From: UBA7446 sp049596455 | GTDB taxonomy: Bacteria; Bacteroidota; Bacteroidia; Flavobacteriales; Flavobacteriaceae | Assembly: GCA_049596455.1 (NCBI GenBank) | Contig: JBMYLP010000011.1 | Coordinates: 1 to 54,421 of the forward strand | Length of the DNA: 54,421 bases | Direction: 5' to 3' | Shown here: piece by piece, positions 34,232 through 42,722 of the stretch | Layout: every line of letters starts with the position of its first letter | Position numbering within the stretch: position 1 is the first letter of the stretch | The notes under the pieces: model-generated | Database searches by the model: none | Seen by the model: only the letters and a program-made list of their open reading frames with translations | What the model was told of the DNA's origin: nothing | Made by a program: the position numbers and the translations under genes

Positions 34232-34679
34232 TATTTCCTCTCTCGTATGGGCTATCCCTGTTAGGCTCTTCAATAAAACCAAATTTGCGGTATAAATAAA
34301 TGGAATTTTCCAATTTTCTGTTTGAGTAGAGTAGCATTTCTGCATATCCATTTTCTTTGGCGGTTTTGACCGCATGATATAGCAATTCTTGCCCATATCC
34401 TTTGCCTTGATAAGCGGCGGTTATCGCCATTTTGCCAAGCTCAACAACATTATTTTTAGGCGGAAGAAGTGCGTAAGTACCAATGACCAAATCGTCTAAC
34501 ATACCAAAAAAGATATGACCTCCTTTATCGATGATTTCTTCTTCACAATTTTCAAGAAGTTTTGCATCGTAAGGCTCTACAACAAAGTATTTTTCAAGCC
34601 ATTCTTCGTTGAGCGTTTTAAAATGTGATTTTAGACGCTTTTCAAAGGGGGCAATAGCAAGATTTTTAGTCACGGCCAA
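34209..34679 (-). CDS. GNAT family N-acetyltransferase
   Basis: This 156-aa protein has the GNAT core: strands with LGKMAITAAYQGKGYGQELLYHA, in which the acetyl-CoA loop is QGKGYG, followed by ENGYAEMLLYSN and YRKFGF. It transfers an acetyl group to an unknown amine. Its start overlaps the fumC stop by 14 nt and its end overlaps the CPBP gene by 23 nt. An N-terminal ~50 residues before the core are of unclear role. Confidence 0.85.
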   Translation of the reverse strand: MAVTKNLAIAPFEKRLKSHFKTLNEEWLEKYFVVEPYDAKLLENCEEEIIDKGGHIFFGMLDDLVIGTYALLPPKNNVVELGKMAITAAYQGKGYGQELLYHAVKTAKENGYAEMLLYSNRKLENSIYLYRKFGFIEEPNRDSPYERGNIKMRLQL

Positions 34680-36060
34680 TCATGTTTTCGGGCTTTACCC
34701 AAGCGTCAAACTCATCATAAGTAAGGTGTCCAGTTTCTAGTGCTGCTTCTTTAAGCGTTAGCTTTTTCTTGTGTGCCAAATTGGCAATTTCAGCAGCTTT
34801 GTAATACCCAATTTTGGTATTGAGTGCCGTAACTAACATCAACGAATTATTCAATAGCGCATTAATCGTTTCTAGATTCGGCATGATACCTTGTGCGCAG
34901 TTTTCATCAAAACTTACGCAAGCGTCGCCTATCAACTGCGCTGATTCCAGCACGTTAGCTGCCATAACGGGTTTGTATACATTCAACTCAAAATGCCCTT
35001 GCGAACCCGCAAAGGCTACCGCAGCATCGTTACCCATAACCTGAGTGCACACCATAGTCAATGCTTCACATTGGGTTGGATTTACTTTTCCGGGCATGAT
35101 AGAGCTTCCTGGTTCGTTAGCAGGAATAATAAGTTCTCCAATCCCAGAGCGTGGACCACTCGCCATCATGCGAATATCGTTTCCAATTTTGAATAACGAC
35201 ACCGCCAATTGACGAAGCGCACCATGCGTTTCCACAAGAGCGTCGTGCGCCGCAAGTGCTTCAAATTTATTTTCTGCCGATATAAATGGAAGTCCGGTAA
35301 ATTCAGCAATATATGCAGCAACTTTTTCGGCATACCCTTTTGGCGTGTTGATGCCTGTACCAACTGCTGTGCCGCCAAGGGCTAATTGCGACATGTGTGG
35401 AAGTGTATTTTCCAATGCCTTGATTCCATGATTCAGTTGTGCAACATAACCTGAAAATTCTTGCCCTAAACTCAAGGGTGTGGCATCCATAAAGTGCGTA
35501 CGCCCAATCTTAATAATAGCATCAAAATCAGCAGCCTTTTGTGCCAGCGTATCGCGTAGTTGACGCACACCAGGAAGCGTTATTTCCACTAGCTTTTTGT
35601 ATATGGCAATATGCATTCCAGTAGGAAACGTATCGTTTGATGACTGCGATTTGTTCACATCATCGTTTGGAGCTAAAGTGCGTTCACCTTTGCCGAGCAT
35701 GTTCCCTTCGAGCACATGCGCACGATTAGCAATTACTTCGTTAACGTTCATGTTTGACTGCGTTCCAGAGCCCGTTTGCCAAGTTACCAATGGAAATTGG
35801 TCGTCAAGTCCACCACGTAAAATTTCTTCACATACTTGCGCAATTAAGTCGCGCTTATGTGTATCCAGTACACCAAGTTCGGCATTGGTGTAGGCAGCAG
35901 CTTTTTTAAGAACTGCAAAGCCGTAAACAATATCCAAAGGCATAGATCCGGCAGGACCAATCTTAAAATTGTTTCTTGAACGCTCGGTTTGCGCACCCCA
36001 ATATTTATCTGCTGGTACCTTTACAGTACCCATGGTGTCTTTTTCTTCCCTAAATTTCAT
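34666..36060 (-). CDS. fumC: Class II fumarate hydratase
   Basis: This 464-aa protein has the fumarase/aspartase line: TGSGTQSNMNVNEVIANRA, GRTHFMDATPLSLGQEFSGY and GSSIMPGKVNPTQCEA, with the catalytic Ser in the latter. It hydrates fumarate to malate in the TCA cycle. ATG 36060 (MKFREEKDTMG) is chosen over a 36-codon Cys/Phe-rich extension, because a TAnnTTTG element lies just upstream. The GNAT gene overlaps its end. Confidence 0.95.
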   Translation of the reverse strand: MKFREEKDTMGTVKVPADKYWGAQTERSRNNFKIGPAGSMPLDIVYGFAVLKKAAAYTNAELGVLDTHKRDLIAQVCEEILRGGLDDQFPLVTWQTGSGTQSNMNVNEVIANRAHVLEGNMLGKGERTLAPNDDVNKSQSSNDTFPTGMHIAIYKKLVEITLPGVRQLRDTLAQKAADFDAIIKIGRTHFMDATPLSLGQEFSGYVAQLNHGIKALENTLPHMSQLALGGTAVGTGINTPKGYAEKVAAYIAEFTGLPFISAENKFEALAAHDALVETHGALRQLAVSLFKIGNDIRMMASGPRSGIGELIIPANEPGSSIMPGKVNPTQCEALTMVCTQVMGNDAAVAFAGSQGHFELNVYKPVMAANVLESAQLIGDACVSFDENCAQGIMPNLETINALLNNSLMLVTALNTKIGYYKAAEIANLAHKKKLTLKEAALETGHLTYDEFDAWVKPENMIGRD

Positions 36061-36074
36061 GTGGTTGTTTTGTG

Positions 36075-36082
36075 CAAAAATA
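36075..36082 (-). promoter_or_regulatory. Putative -7 element of fumC promoter
   Basis: TATTTTTG on the minus strand fits TAnnTTTG and ends 14 nt before the fumC ATG. It supports the short start. Confidence 0.5.
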
Positions 36083-36104
36083 CAAAAGCAGAAGCACTTC
36101 TTTT

Positions 36105-36136
36105 GTTGTGAGGTAAAGAACCAATATGTACCTTTG
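36105..36136 (+). promoter_or_regulatory. Putative promoter of the 53-aa membrane protein
   Basis: GTTG (36105-36108), a 20-nt spacer, then TACCTTTG (36129-36136), an exact TAnnTTTG. It ends 14 nt before the ATG at 36151, so the leader would be very short. Confidence 0.55.
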
Positions 36137-36150
36137 TCAAAACTTTGTCC

Positions 36151-36312
36151 ATGATTGAATTTGATCAATATCTCGGCTTCCTTGCGTTTTTGACCATTCT
36201 TACCATAGGTTTTTGGTTGATGATTTTTCTCATCACCTTTGTTATACCATTTTGGTTAACAGGAAATTTGATGCAGTGGCTAAAAGAAAAACGCGAAAAG
36301 TCTAAGAGCTAG
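36151..36312 (+). CDS. Small membrane protein, 53 aa
   Basis: ATG 36151 to TAG 36310-36312 encodes 53 aa. The protein begins MIEFDQYLG, has one long or two short hydrophobic segments (residues ~9-37) and ends in a charged tail (KEKREKSKS), so the C-terminus is probably cytoplasmic. I do not recognise the family. Support for a real gene: an exact TAnnTTTG element 14 nt before the start, a fit between the divergent fumC and the convergent barrel gene, and a stop that abuts the barrel stop at 36313 with no gap. Small proteins of this kind can be partners of larger membrane complexes, but nothing here says which. Confidence 0.6.
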   Translation: MIEFDQYLGFLAFLTILTIGFWLMIFLITFVIPFWLTGNLMQWLKEKREKSKS

Positions 36313-38745
36313 TTAAAGCTCAAATCCTTCGCCATCGCTACCATAACTGTCTCCGCCTCTGCGTTGACGCTCTTTTTCTTGCCTAAATCTGTACGTAAAC
36401 GTTAACCTGTAAACAGGTTTTCTTCGTTGGTACTCTCCGTTTGTAATAACATTGGTTGTAAATGTTTTCCACTTATAAATTTGTGTGTTAAACACATCTG
36501 TGAAATTAAGATTAAGCGTTGCATTTTCTTTCAATAAATCCTTGCTTAAACCAATGTTCAAACCTCCAAATGCTTTTCGGCTGCCAAAGGCAGATTGGGA
36601 CGGACCTTGAAACCATAAATTCACTTGAGTGTTAATGTCTCCAAATAATGTTAAGTTATTTCTGAAATTTCCAGACCAACTTTCATTTTCATTGTCAAAA
36701 TTAAGGTTGTCATATTCGCCTTTTTCAACACTTCTAAATAAGTTAAAGCTAAGATTTGTACGCCATTTTGGCGACCAACGAATATAGCTACTCGCTTCAA
36801 CTCCCAACTGATCTCTTCGACCCAAGTTTACTGGAAAACGCTTAATTACAGGTGTAGTTTCGCCATTCACAATGGCAAAATCTCCTGATTCCACCGAAAT
36901 ACGATTCTCAGGTTTTTCGGTTCTTCTAAAATAAACCGAGCCATTGAGTGTAAATTTTTTGAACTGCTTTAAATATCCGATATCAATACCATTGCTGTAG
37001 CTAGGCTTTAAATAAGGATTTCCTTGAAAGAAACTTGTTTCACTAGAACGCGACTGGAATGGGTTTAAGCTTCGAGAGCGTGGTCTAGAAATGCGTCGGT
37101 TGTAACCAATAGTAATATTAGCTGTTTCAGAAAGCTCCAATCCCAAATTTAATGTTGGAAAAAAATCACCGAAAGCACTATCACTGTTTTCGTTGGTAGT
37201 TTTTTGAATTACTGTCAGCGAAGTATGCTCATACCTAAGACCTGAAAGTAATGAAAAACTCCCCCATTTTTTACCGAACTGCGTGTATAACGCATGAACT
37301 TCCTGATTAAAATCTAGGAAATTTGTCAAGTTTTCGTCGACAATCATGTTGCCGTTTGTGTCTTCTAGTTGCACAACAAACCCCGTGTTTTGATCTTCGT
37401 TTGTGGTGCGGTATCCAGCTTCAAACTGAGTGTTTTTATCAATTGGGAATACATAATCTACCTGAGCTAAAAACTGTTTTTGCTCTTCTTCAGTATTGTT
37501 TTCCTCTAATCGACCGAGAATGTTTTGAGGCAATAACTGCTGTGTTTTGAGGTCGGCAAACTCATCTTCGATGTTTCGCTCGCGTTGTAAGATAACGTCA
37601 AGCTTATGCCCACGATCGTTAAATTTGTGGGTGACAGATAAGCTAAGTTGTTTGTTCAGGTCAAAATCCTCTTCAATTTCCGAACGTAAAGATTTGGTTA
37701 CAGGACTGGATGATAAAAAATGGTTTTGGTTGTTGATGGTTTGGTCGTCGCCGTCACGATTATTTCGTACATACGAAAGCGTAAACTTTGTTTTTTCGGT
37801 TGGATTAAAATCAACTCCTAGGTTAATATTTGTCCCCTGCCTTCTTCGGTCAAAACTTCGGCTTTCCACAAATTGGTCATAGTTGATATTATTTTGATAC
37901 CTGTTGTTTTGATAAGCACCTCCAATATCCGTATTATCTCGATAACCAGAATTGGTAAAGAAATTAAACTTACCCGTTTTAAAATTTAAGCTAGCATTTG
38001 CACCATAGCTATCATATTTCCCCGCTGAAATGTTAAAAACACCATTGAGTCCCTTGAGGGTATTTTTTGCCAAAATAATATTTACAATCCCCGAAGTCCC
38101 TTCGGCTTGATAGCGTGCAGAGGGTGCCGTGATAACTTCGACACGCTCAATAGATTCGGCAGGTAAATCAGCAAGTGCATCAATGCCGTTTAGTCCAACC
38201 AAACCAGAAGGCTTACCATCAATAAGAATACGCACATTTGTATTTCCGCGGAGTTCTAAATTTCCATCAATATCGACAGATAGCGAGGGGATATTATCCA
38301 ACACATCGGCTACATTTGTCCCTTTGGCATTTAGATTTTGTCCAACATTATACACTCGTTTGTCAAGCCTGATTTCTACATCAGATCTTCTGCCCACCAA
38401 ATCAATGCCAGCCAATTGATTTTCTTTTGGCGTTAGCGAAATCATTCCCAATGCAGTTTTTCGCGATAGATTCTGTTTTTTAAAAACTAAAGTTTCGTAA
38501 CCAACGTAATCTACCTGTATTTGAGCGGCTGAACGTGGACTTTCAACAACTATATGACCATTTTCATCTGAAACGGCTCCGCCAATAATTGTTTGCGATT
38601 CAAGGTCTTTTAGTGTTACAGTAGCAAACGGAAGTTTGTCTTTAGATGCTTCATCAACAATGGTAGCAGTTATGGTGTAACGGTTTTGACTGTATCCAAA
38701 AAATGTAATGATGACAAAAGTGAAGCAATAGATGCGCTTATTCAT
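36313..38745 (-). CDS. Outer-membrane beta-barrel, TonB-dependent-receptor-like (PF14905 type)
   Basis: This 810-aa protein has a signal peptide (MNKRIYCFTFVIITFFGYSQ), a CarboxypepD-regulatory-like domain (~22-105), a plug domain (GTNVADVLDNIPSLSVD, RILIDGKPSG, IERVEVITAPSARYQAEGTSGIVNI; ~130-230), and a barrel up to YRLTFTYRF near the C-terminus. The final ~22 residues are polar and Gly/Asp-rich, which I recall as common in this group. No TonB box can be named. The barrel group includes uncharacterised receptors, so the ligand is unknown. It lies 43 nt after the HAD gene on the same strand but a weak hairpin separates them. Confidence 0.85.
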   Translation of the reverse strand: MNKRIYCFTFVIITFFGYSQNRYTITATIVDEASKDKLPFATVTLKDLESQTIIGGAVSDENGHIVVESPRSAAQIQVDYVGYETLVFKKQNLSRKTALGMISLTPKENQLAGIDLVGRRSDVEIRLDKRVYNVGQNLNAKGTNVADVLDNIPSLSVDIDGNLELRGNTNVRILIDGKPSGLVGLNGIDALADLPAESIERVEVITAPSARYQAEGTSGIVNIILAKNTLKGLNGVFNISAGKYDSYGANASLNFKTGKFNFFTNSGYRDNTDIGGAYQNNRYQNNINYDQFVESRSFDRRRQGTNINLGVDFNPTEKTKFTLSYVRNNRDGDDQTINNQNHFLSSSPVTKSLRSEIEEDFDLNKQLSLSVTHKFNDRGHKLDVILQRERNIEDEFADLKTQQLLPQNILGRLEENNTEEEQKQFLAQVDYVFPIDKNTQFEAGYRTTNEDQNTGFVVQLEDTNGNMIVDENLTNFLDFNQEVHALYTQFGKKWGSFSLLSGLRYEHTSLTVIQKTTNENSDSAFGDFFPTLNLGLELSETANITIGYNRRISRPRSRSLNPFQSRSSETSFFQGNPYLKPSYSNGIDIGYLKQFKKFTLNGSVYFRRTEKPENRISVESGDFAIVNGETTPVIKRFPVNLGRRDQLGVEASSYIRWSPKWRTNLSFNLFRSVEKGEYDNLNFDNENESWSGNFRNNLTLFGDINTQVNLWFQGPSQSAFGSRKAFGGLNIGLSKDLLKENATLNLNFTDVFNTQIYKWKTFTTNVITNGEYQRRKPVYRLTFTYRFRQEKERQRRGGDSYGSDGEGFEL

Positions 38746-38760
38746 GCAATTTTTTTGTAA

Positions 38761-38780
38761 AAATAGATTATTATCTATTT
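38761..38780 (-). terminator. Weak hairpin between HAD gene and barrel gene
   Basis: Arms AAATAGAT and ATCTATTT (38761-38768 and 38773-38780) form an 8-bp AT-rich stem with a 4-nt loop, and minus-strand T residues follow. It may end the prfB-HAD transcript; it could equally be an operator for the barrel gene, whose ATG lies 15 nt further on. Confidence 0.4.
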
Positions 38781-38788
38781 AAAAAACA

Positions 38789-39403
38789 TTATAAAACACC
38801 AAGATGTTCAAGCTCCTTTTTTAGTCCCATGGCAGAGCGGAAGTGAATGCCGTGTATGCCTTCATTAATTGCGGCATCAGTATTTTCTTTTTTATCGTCA
38901 ATAAACACTGCGTTTTCTGCTTTCACGTGATATCTGTCTAGTGTTAATTGATAAATACGTGCATCTGGTTTTTTCATCTTTTCAGTTCCCGAAACGACAA
39001 TGCCATCAAACCAGGACAAAAAATCAAAACGCGCTAACGCCACGGGAAATGTTTCGTGACTCCAATTGGTAAGCCCCAACAATTTGTGCTCGCCTTTTTC
39101 TTTCAGGTGTTTTAGTATTTCTACGGTTTCAGTATGTTCGTAGCCTAGCATCTCTTCCCAGCGTCCATAATACATGCGAATAAGACGTTCATGCTCTGGA
39201 AACATGGCAACGCGTTCTTCAGTTGCTTGCTGCAAGAGGTAACCCGCGTCTTGATTTTCGTTCCACTCCCAAGAACAAATATGCTCCAAAAAGTGACTCA
39301 TTTTTTTTGTATCTCCTCTAAATTCTTTAAGGTATACATAGGCTGGATTCCAATCAATAAGTACGCCGCCAAAATCAAAAATTACAGTATCTATTTTTCC
39401 CAT
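38789..39403 (-). CDS. HAD family hydrolase
   Basis: This 204-aa protein has HAD motif I DFGGVLIDW (nucleophile Asp10; the usual second Asp is Gly, as in YihX-like members), motif II Thr/Asn in LLGLTNWS, a motif III Lys in KKPDARIY, and motif IV VFIDDKKENT. It belongs to the HAD-IA group of small-molecule phosphatases, similar to those acting on sugar phosphates; the substrate is not evident. Its start overlaps the prfB end by 13 nt, so it should be co-expressed with prfB. Confidence 0.88.
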   Translation of the reverse strand: MGKIDTVIFDFGGVLIDWNPAYVYLKEFRGDTKKMSHFLEHICSWEWNENQDAGYLLQQATEERVAMFPEHERLIRMYYGRWEEMLGYEHTETVEILKHLKEKGEHKLLGLTNWSHETFPVALARFDFLSWFDGIVVSGTEKMKKPDARIYQLTLDRYHVKAENAVFIDDKKENTDAAINEGIHGIHFRSAMGLKKELEHLGVL

Positions 39404-40501
39404 GGGCTATCGGTAGTATTTGGTTGTTGTGTCATTAAATAAGCTTTTAAAAAACGATCTATATCTCCGTTTAGTACATCATCAACTGCGGCGGTTTCTT
39501 CTTGTGTCCGCACGTCTTTAATAAGTTTATATGGATGCAAAACGTAGTTCCTGATTTGCGACCCCCACTCAATTTTCATTTTACCCGCTTCGATGTCATC
39601 ACGGGCTTCCATACGCTTTTGGAGCTCAATTTCGTAAAGCTGCGAACGTAACATTTGCATAGCACGCTCTCTGTTATCGTGTTGTGAGCGTGTTTCGGAA
39701 CATGAAATTTGAATTCCTGTGGGCTTGTGCACCAACTGCACTTTGGTTTCCACTTTGTTTACGTTTTGTCCGCCAGCGCCACTGGAGCGCGCGGTTGTGA
39801 TTTCAATATCCGCAGGATTAATTTCAATTTCAATGGTATCATCTACAAGAGGATAGACATATACCGAAGCAAAACTGGTGTGACGCTTGGCATTGCTATC
39901 AAAAGGGGAGATACGCACCAAACGATGGACACCGTTTTCGCCTTTGAGCCAACCAAAAGCAAAATCGCCATCAATTTCTAGAGTTACGGTTTTGATTCCC
40001 GCAACATCACCTTCTTGATGATTGAGTTCTCTTACTTTAAAACCCCTTTTGTCCGCCCACATTTGATACATGCGCATCAGCATGGCAGCCCAGTCGCAAC
40101 TTTCAGTTCCACCAGCACCTGCAGTGATTTGCAACACCGCACTTAGTCCATCTCCTTCGTCGGAAAGCATGTTTTTAAACTCCAAATCCTCAAAATGAGT
40201 AATGGCGGTTTCCCATTGCGATTGAAGTTCGGCTTCTTCCACTTCTCCTGCCTTGTGAAATTCATAAAGCACCTCGAGTTCCTCAACAAATTGCTCCGCT
40301 TTTTCGTAATCAATTACCCATTGTTTTATGCTGCGCAACTCGCGCATGTATTGCTCGGCAGCTTTGGAATCGTTCCAAAAGTTTGGGTCTAAAGTTTTTT
40401 CTTCCTTATTCGATATTTCAATGCGTTTGGCATCTACGTCAAAGATACCTCCTTAGCGCACCTAGGCGCTCAATAAGACTTTTAAGTTGGTCTTGTGTCA
40501 A
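39391..40501 (-). CDS. prfB: Peptide chain release factor 2, with programmed +1 frameshift
   Basis: The gene is in two frames on the minus strand. A 20-codon zero frame (TTG 40501, MTQDQLKSLIERLG...) runs to CTT (40444-40442) followed by TGA (40441-40439). Skipping one T leads into the +1 frame from 40440 to 39391 (DVDAKRIEIS...), giving 369 aa, the normal RF2 length. The site AGGAGGTATCTTTGAC copies the classic RF2 frameshift element: an internal Shine-Dalgarno-like AGGAGG (40453-40448), then a CTT TGA slip. The protein has GGQ (SSGAGGQNV) and the SPF motif for UGA. RF2 shortage at the UGA favours shifting, an autoregulatory loop. The start TTG follows an in-frame stop two codons upstream. 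Confidence 0.92.
40438..40453 (-). promoter_or_regulatory. RF2 programmed +1 frameshift site
   Basis: On the minus strand the site reads AGGAGG (40453-40448), TAT, CTT (40444-40442), then TGA and C. It differs from the Escherichia coli element (AGGGGGTATCTTTGAC) at one base as I remember it. The slippage gives CTT to TTT re-pairing and moves the ribosome onto GAC. Confidence 0.93.
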
Positions 40502-40516
40502 TTTTTAATATATTTA
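40486..40516 (+). promoter_or_regulatory. Putative promoter of the S9 peptidase gene
   Basis: GTTG (40486-40489), a 19-nt spacer, then TATATTTA (40509-40516), one base off TAnnTTTG. It lies 20 nt before the ATG at 40537. The -33 half falls inside the prfB coding sequence. Confidence 0.45.
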
Positions 40517-40521
40517 TTGTT

Positions 40522-40529
40522 CAAAAATA
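40522..40529 (-). promoter_or_regulatory. Putative -7 element of prfB promoter
   Basis: TATTTTTG on the minus strand fits TAnnTTTG and ends 20 nt before the TTG start of prfB, which supports that start. Confidence 0.5.
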
Positions 40530-40536
40530 CATTATT

Positions 40537-42645
40537 ATGACCTCAAAAGTTCTTTTCGCTACTTATTTTTGCTGCTTATTTTTTAGCTGTACCCATATGA
40601 CACACACCCCGCCCGATGCTTCTGTTAAGGAAAAGGAATTATCCATACACGGCGACACCCGCATTGACCCTTATTATTGGCTTAATGACCGTGAAAATTC
40701 TGAAGTGATTCAATATCTAGAGGATGAAAACGCCTACACAAAAGCAATCCTTAAACCAACGGAAAAACTTCAAAAAGACCTTTTTGCAGAGATGAAAGGG
40801 CGCATTAAGGAAGACGATAGCTCGGTACCCTATTTTTTGAATGAGTATTGGTATATCCGTAAATATGAAAAAGGAAAAGACTATCCGATTTACACCCGAA
40901 AACACAAGACTTTAGATGCCGAAGAGGAGATTCTTCTTGATGTAAACGAATTAGCTAAGGATTTGGCGTACTGTCAAGTTTCTGGATTGAGTGTTAGCCC
41001 AGACAACACCAAACTTGCTTACGGAATTGATACGCTTTCAAGAAGGATTTACACCATTAAAGTCAAAGACTTGACCACAGGTAAAATGCTTGATGATGAG
41101 ATTAAAGGCGTGAGCTCCTATGCGGCGTGGACTGCTGATAGTAATACTATGTTCTATACCGCCAAAGATGAAGAAACACTTCGTACCGACCGTATTTTTA
41201 GACACAAGTTGGGGCAAAGTCAAGAGGCTGACACTATGGTTTTTGAGGAAAAAGACGAAACATTTTACACGTTCGTTTATCCTTCGAAATCCAGAAAATA
41301 CATTATGATAGGCTCTACCAGCACCATGACTTCAGAGTATCAATTTTTACCTAGTGATATGCCAACAGGAGCATTTAAGACCATTCAAAAACGCGAACGT
41401 GGGTTGGAATATAATGTTGCGCATTTTGGAGATTATTTTTACATCTCAACGAATGCAGACAGTAGCACTAATTTCAAATTGGTAAAAGCGCCGACTTCTG
41501 CCACAAGTAAGGAAAATTGGGTAGATGTATTGCCACACCGAAAGGATGTATTGTTGGAAGACGTTGAGCTTTTTCGAGATTTTATGGTAGTGGGAGAGCG
41601 TCAAAATGGATTGTTAAAGCTTCGTGTCATGCGTTGGGACGATACCGAAGATTATTATCTTGATTTTGATAGCGAAACCTATACCGCATCGATGAGTACA
41701 AACCTCGATTTTGATGCACATGTATTTCGCTATAATTTTTCTTCGCTAACTACGCCATCAAGTGTTATCGACTATGATACAAAGGCCAAAACCAAAGAAG
41801 TCAAAAAGGAACAAGAGGTTTTAGGAGGTGCATTCGACAAAGAGAATTACACTGCTGAACGCCTTTGGGCAACCGCAGAAGATGGCACAAAAGTTCCTAT
41901 TTCGCTTGTACGCCATGTAAATACCGAATTAAGTCCAGACACTCCATTGTTGCAATATGGGTATGGCTCTTACGGTAACACCATTGACCCGTATTTTTCA
42001 TCTGTTAGACTGAGCTTGCTTGACCGCGGTTTTGTGTTTGCGATTGCGCATGTAAGAGGTGGTGAATATCTTGGGCGACCATGGTATGAGAACGGACGTA
42101 TGCTGTCAAAGAAAAACACCTTTACAGATTTTATTGATTGTTCTAAATTTTTAATTGAAAAGGGATACACATCTTCGGAACATTTATACGCCATGGGTGG
42201 TTCTGCAGGCGGATTGTTGATGGGTGCCGTAATGAATATGGCGCCTGAACTTTATAAGGGAGTAGTAGCTGCAGTACCGTTTGTAGATGTGGTTACAACT
42301 ATGCTTGACGATAGTATTCCGCTCACTACAGGCGAATATGACGAGTGGGGAAATCCAAACGAAAAAGAATACTACGATTACATAAAATCGTATTCACCCT
42401 ATGATAATGTACGCGAGGTAGCATACCCTAACACATTGATAACTACTGGTTTACATGATTCTCAAGTACAGTATTGGGAGCCTGCCAAATGGACGGCAAA
42501 GCTGCGTGACATGCATCAAGGGAGCAATTTAATTTTACTTCATACTAATATGGATGCGGGTCATGGTGGTGCCTCTGGACGTTTTGAGGCACTCAAAGAA
42601 ATTGCGATGGAATATGCTTTTTTACTGCACCTAGAACGAAACTAA
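40537..42645 (+). CDS. S9 family peptidase, oligopeptidase B-like lipoprotein
   Basis: This 702-aa protein begins at ATG 40537; a 14-codon extension upstream is rejected. It has a lipobox (LFFSC) and is thus probably envelope-anchored. A seven-blade-type propeller (~60-400) precedes the alpha/beta hydrolase domain, with catalytic Ser556 in GGSAGG, Asp641 (LHDSQV) and His676 (AGHGG). This resembles oligopeptidase B/prolyl oligopeptidase enzymes that cut short peptides, though GGSAGG rather than GRSAGG is used. Specificity cannot be read. It is divergent from prfB with 35 nt between starts and overlapping promoters. Confidence 0.9.
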   Translation: MTSKVLFATYFCCLFFSCTHMTHTPPDASVKEKELSIHGDTRIDPYYWLNDRENSEVIQYLEDENAYTKAILKPTEKLQKDLFAEMKGRIKEDDSSVPYFLNEYWYIRKYEKGKDYPIYTRKHKTLDAEEEILLDVNELAKDLAYCQVSGLSVSPDNTKLAYGIDTLSRRIYTIKVKDLTTGKMLDDEIKGVSSYAAWTADSNTMFYTAKDEETLRTDRIFRHKLGQSQEADTMVFEEKDETFYTFVYPSKSRKYIMIGSTSTMTSEYQFLPSDMPTGAFKTIQKRERGLEYNVAHFGDYFYISTNADSSTNFKLVKAPTSATSKENWVDVLPHRKDVLLEDVELFRDFMVVGERQNGLLKLRVMRWDDTEDYYLDFDSETYTASMSTNLDFDAHVFRYNFSSLTTPSSVIDYDTKAKTKEVKKEQEVLGGAFDKENYTAERLWATAEDGTKVPISLVRHVNTELSPDTPLLQYGYGSYGNTIDPYFSSVRLSLLDRGFVFAIAHVRGGEYLGRPWYENGRMLSKKNTFTDFIDCSKFLIEKGYTSSEHLYAMGGSAGGLLMGAVMNMAPELYKGVVAAVPFVDVVTTMLDDSIPLTTGEYDEWGNPNEKEYYDYIKSYSPYDNVREVAYPNTLITTGLHDSQVQYWEPAKWTAKLRDMHQGSNLILLHTNMDAGHGGASGRFEALKEIAMEYAFLLHLERN

Positions 42646-42722
42646 GTAATACCTACAAACACGTAGTTTGATGAATTTTTGTAAATTCGCAAACAAATTA
42701 TCCGCACCTTGTGTGTTAAGAT

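Noticed and set aside
36061..36168. 36-codon N-terminal extension of fumC
   Set aside because: It is rich in Phe, Cys and Gln, unlike any fumarase, and runs over a TAnnTTTG promoter element; MKFREEKDTMG is the normal start.
38120..38170. Sequence ACTTCGACACGCTC in the barrel gene as another copy of the dnaX-type repeat
   Set aside because: It encodes the conserved plug motif IERVEVITAPSAR, lacks complementary arms and is explained by the protein.
39391..40347. prfB as a simple 318-aa gene starting at ATG 40347
   Set aside because: The upstream +1 frame continues in RF2-like sequence to the frameshift site, and the full 369-aa product matches family length.
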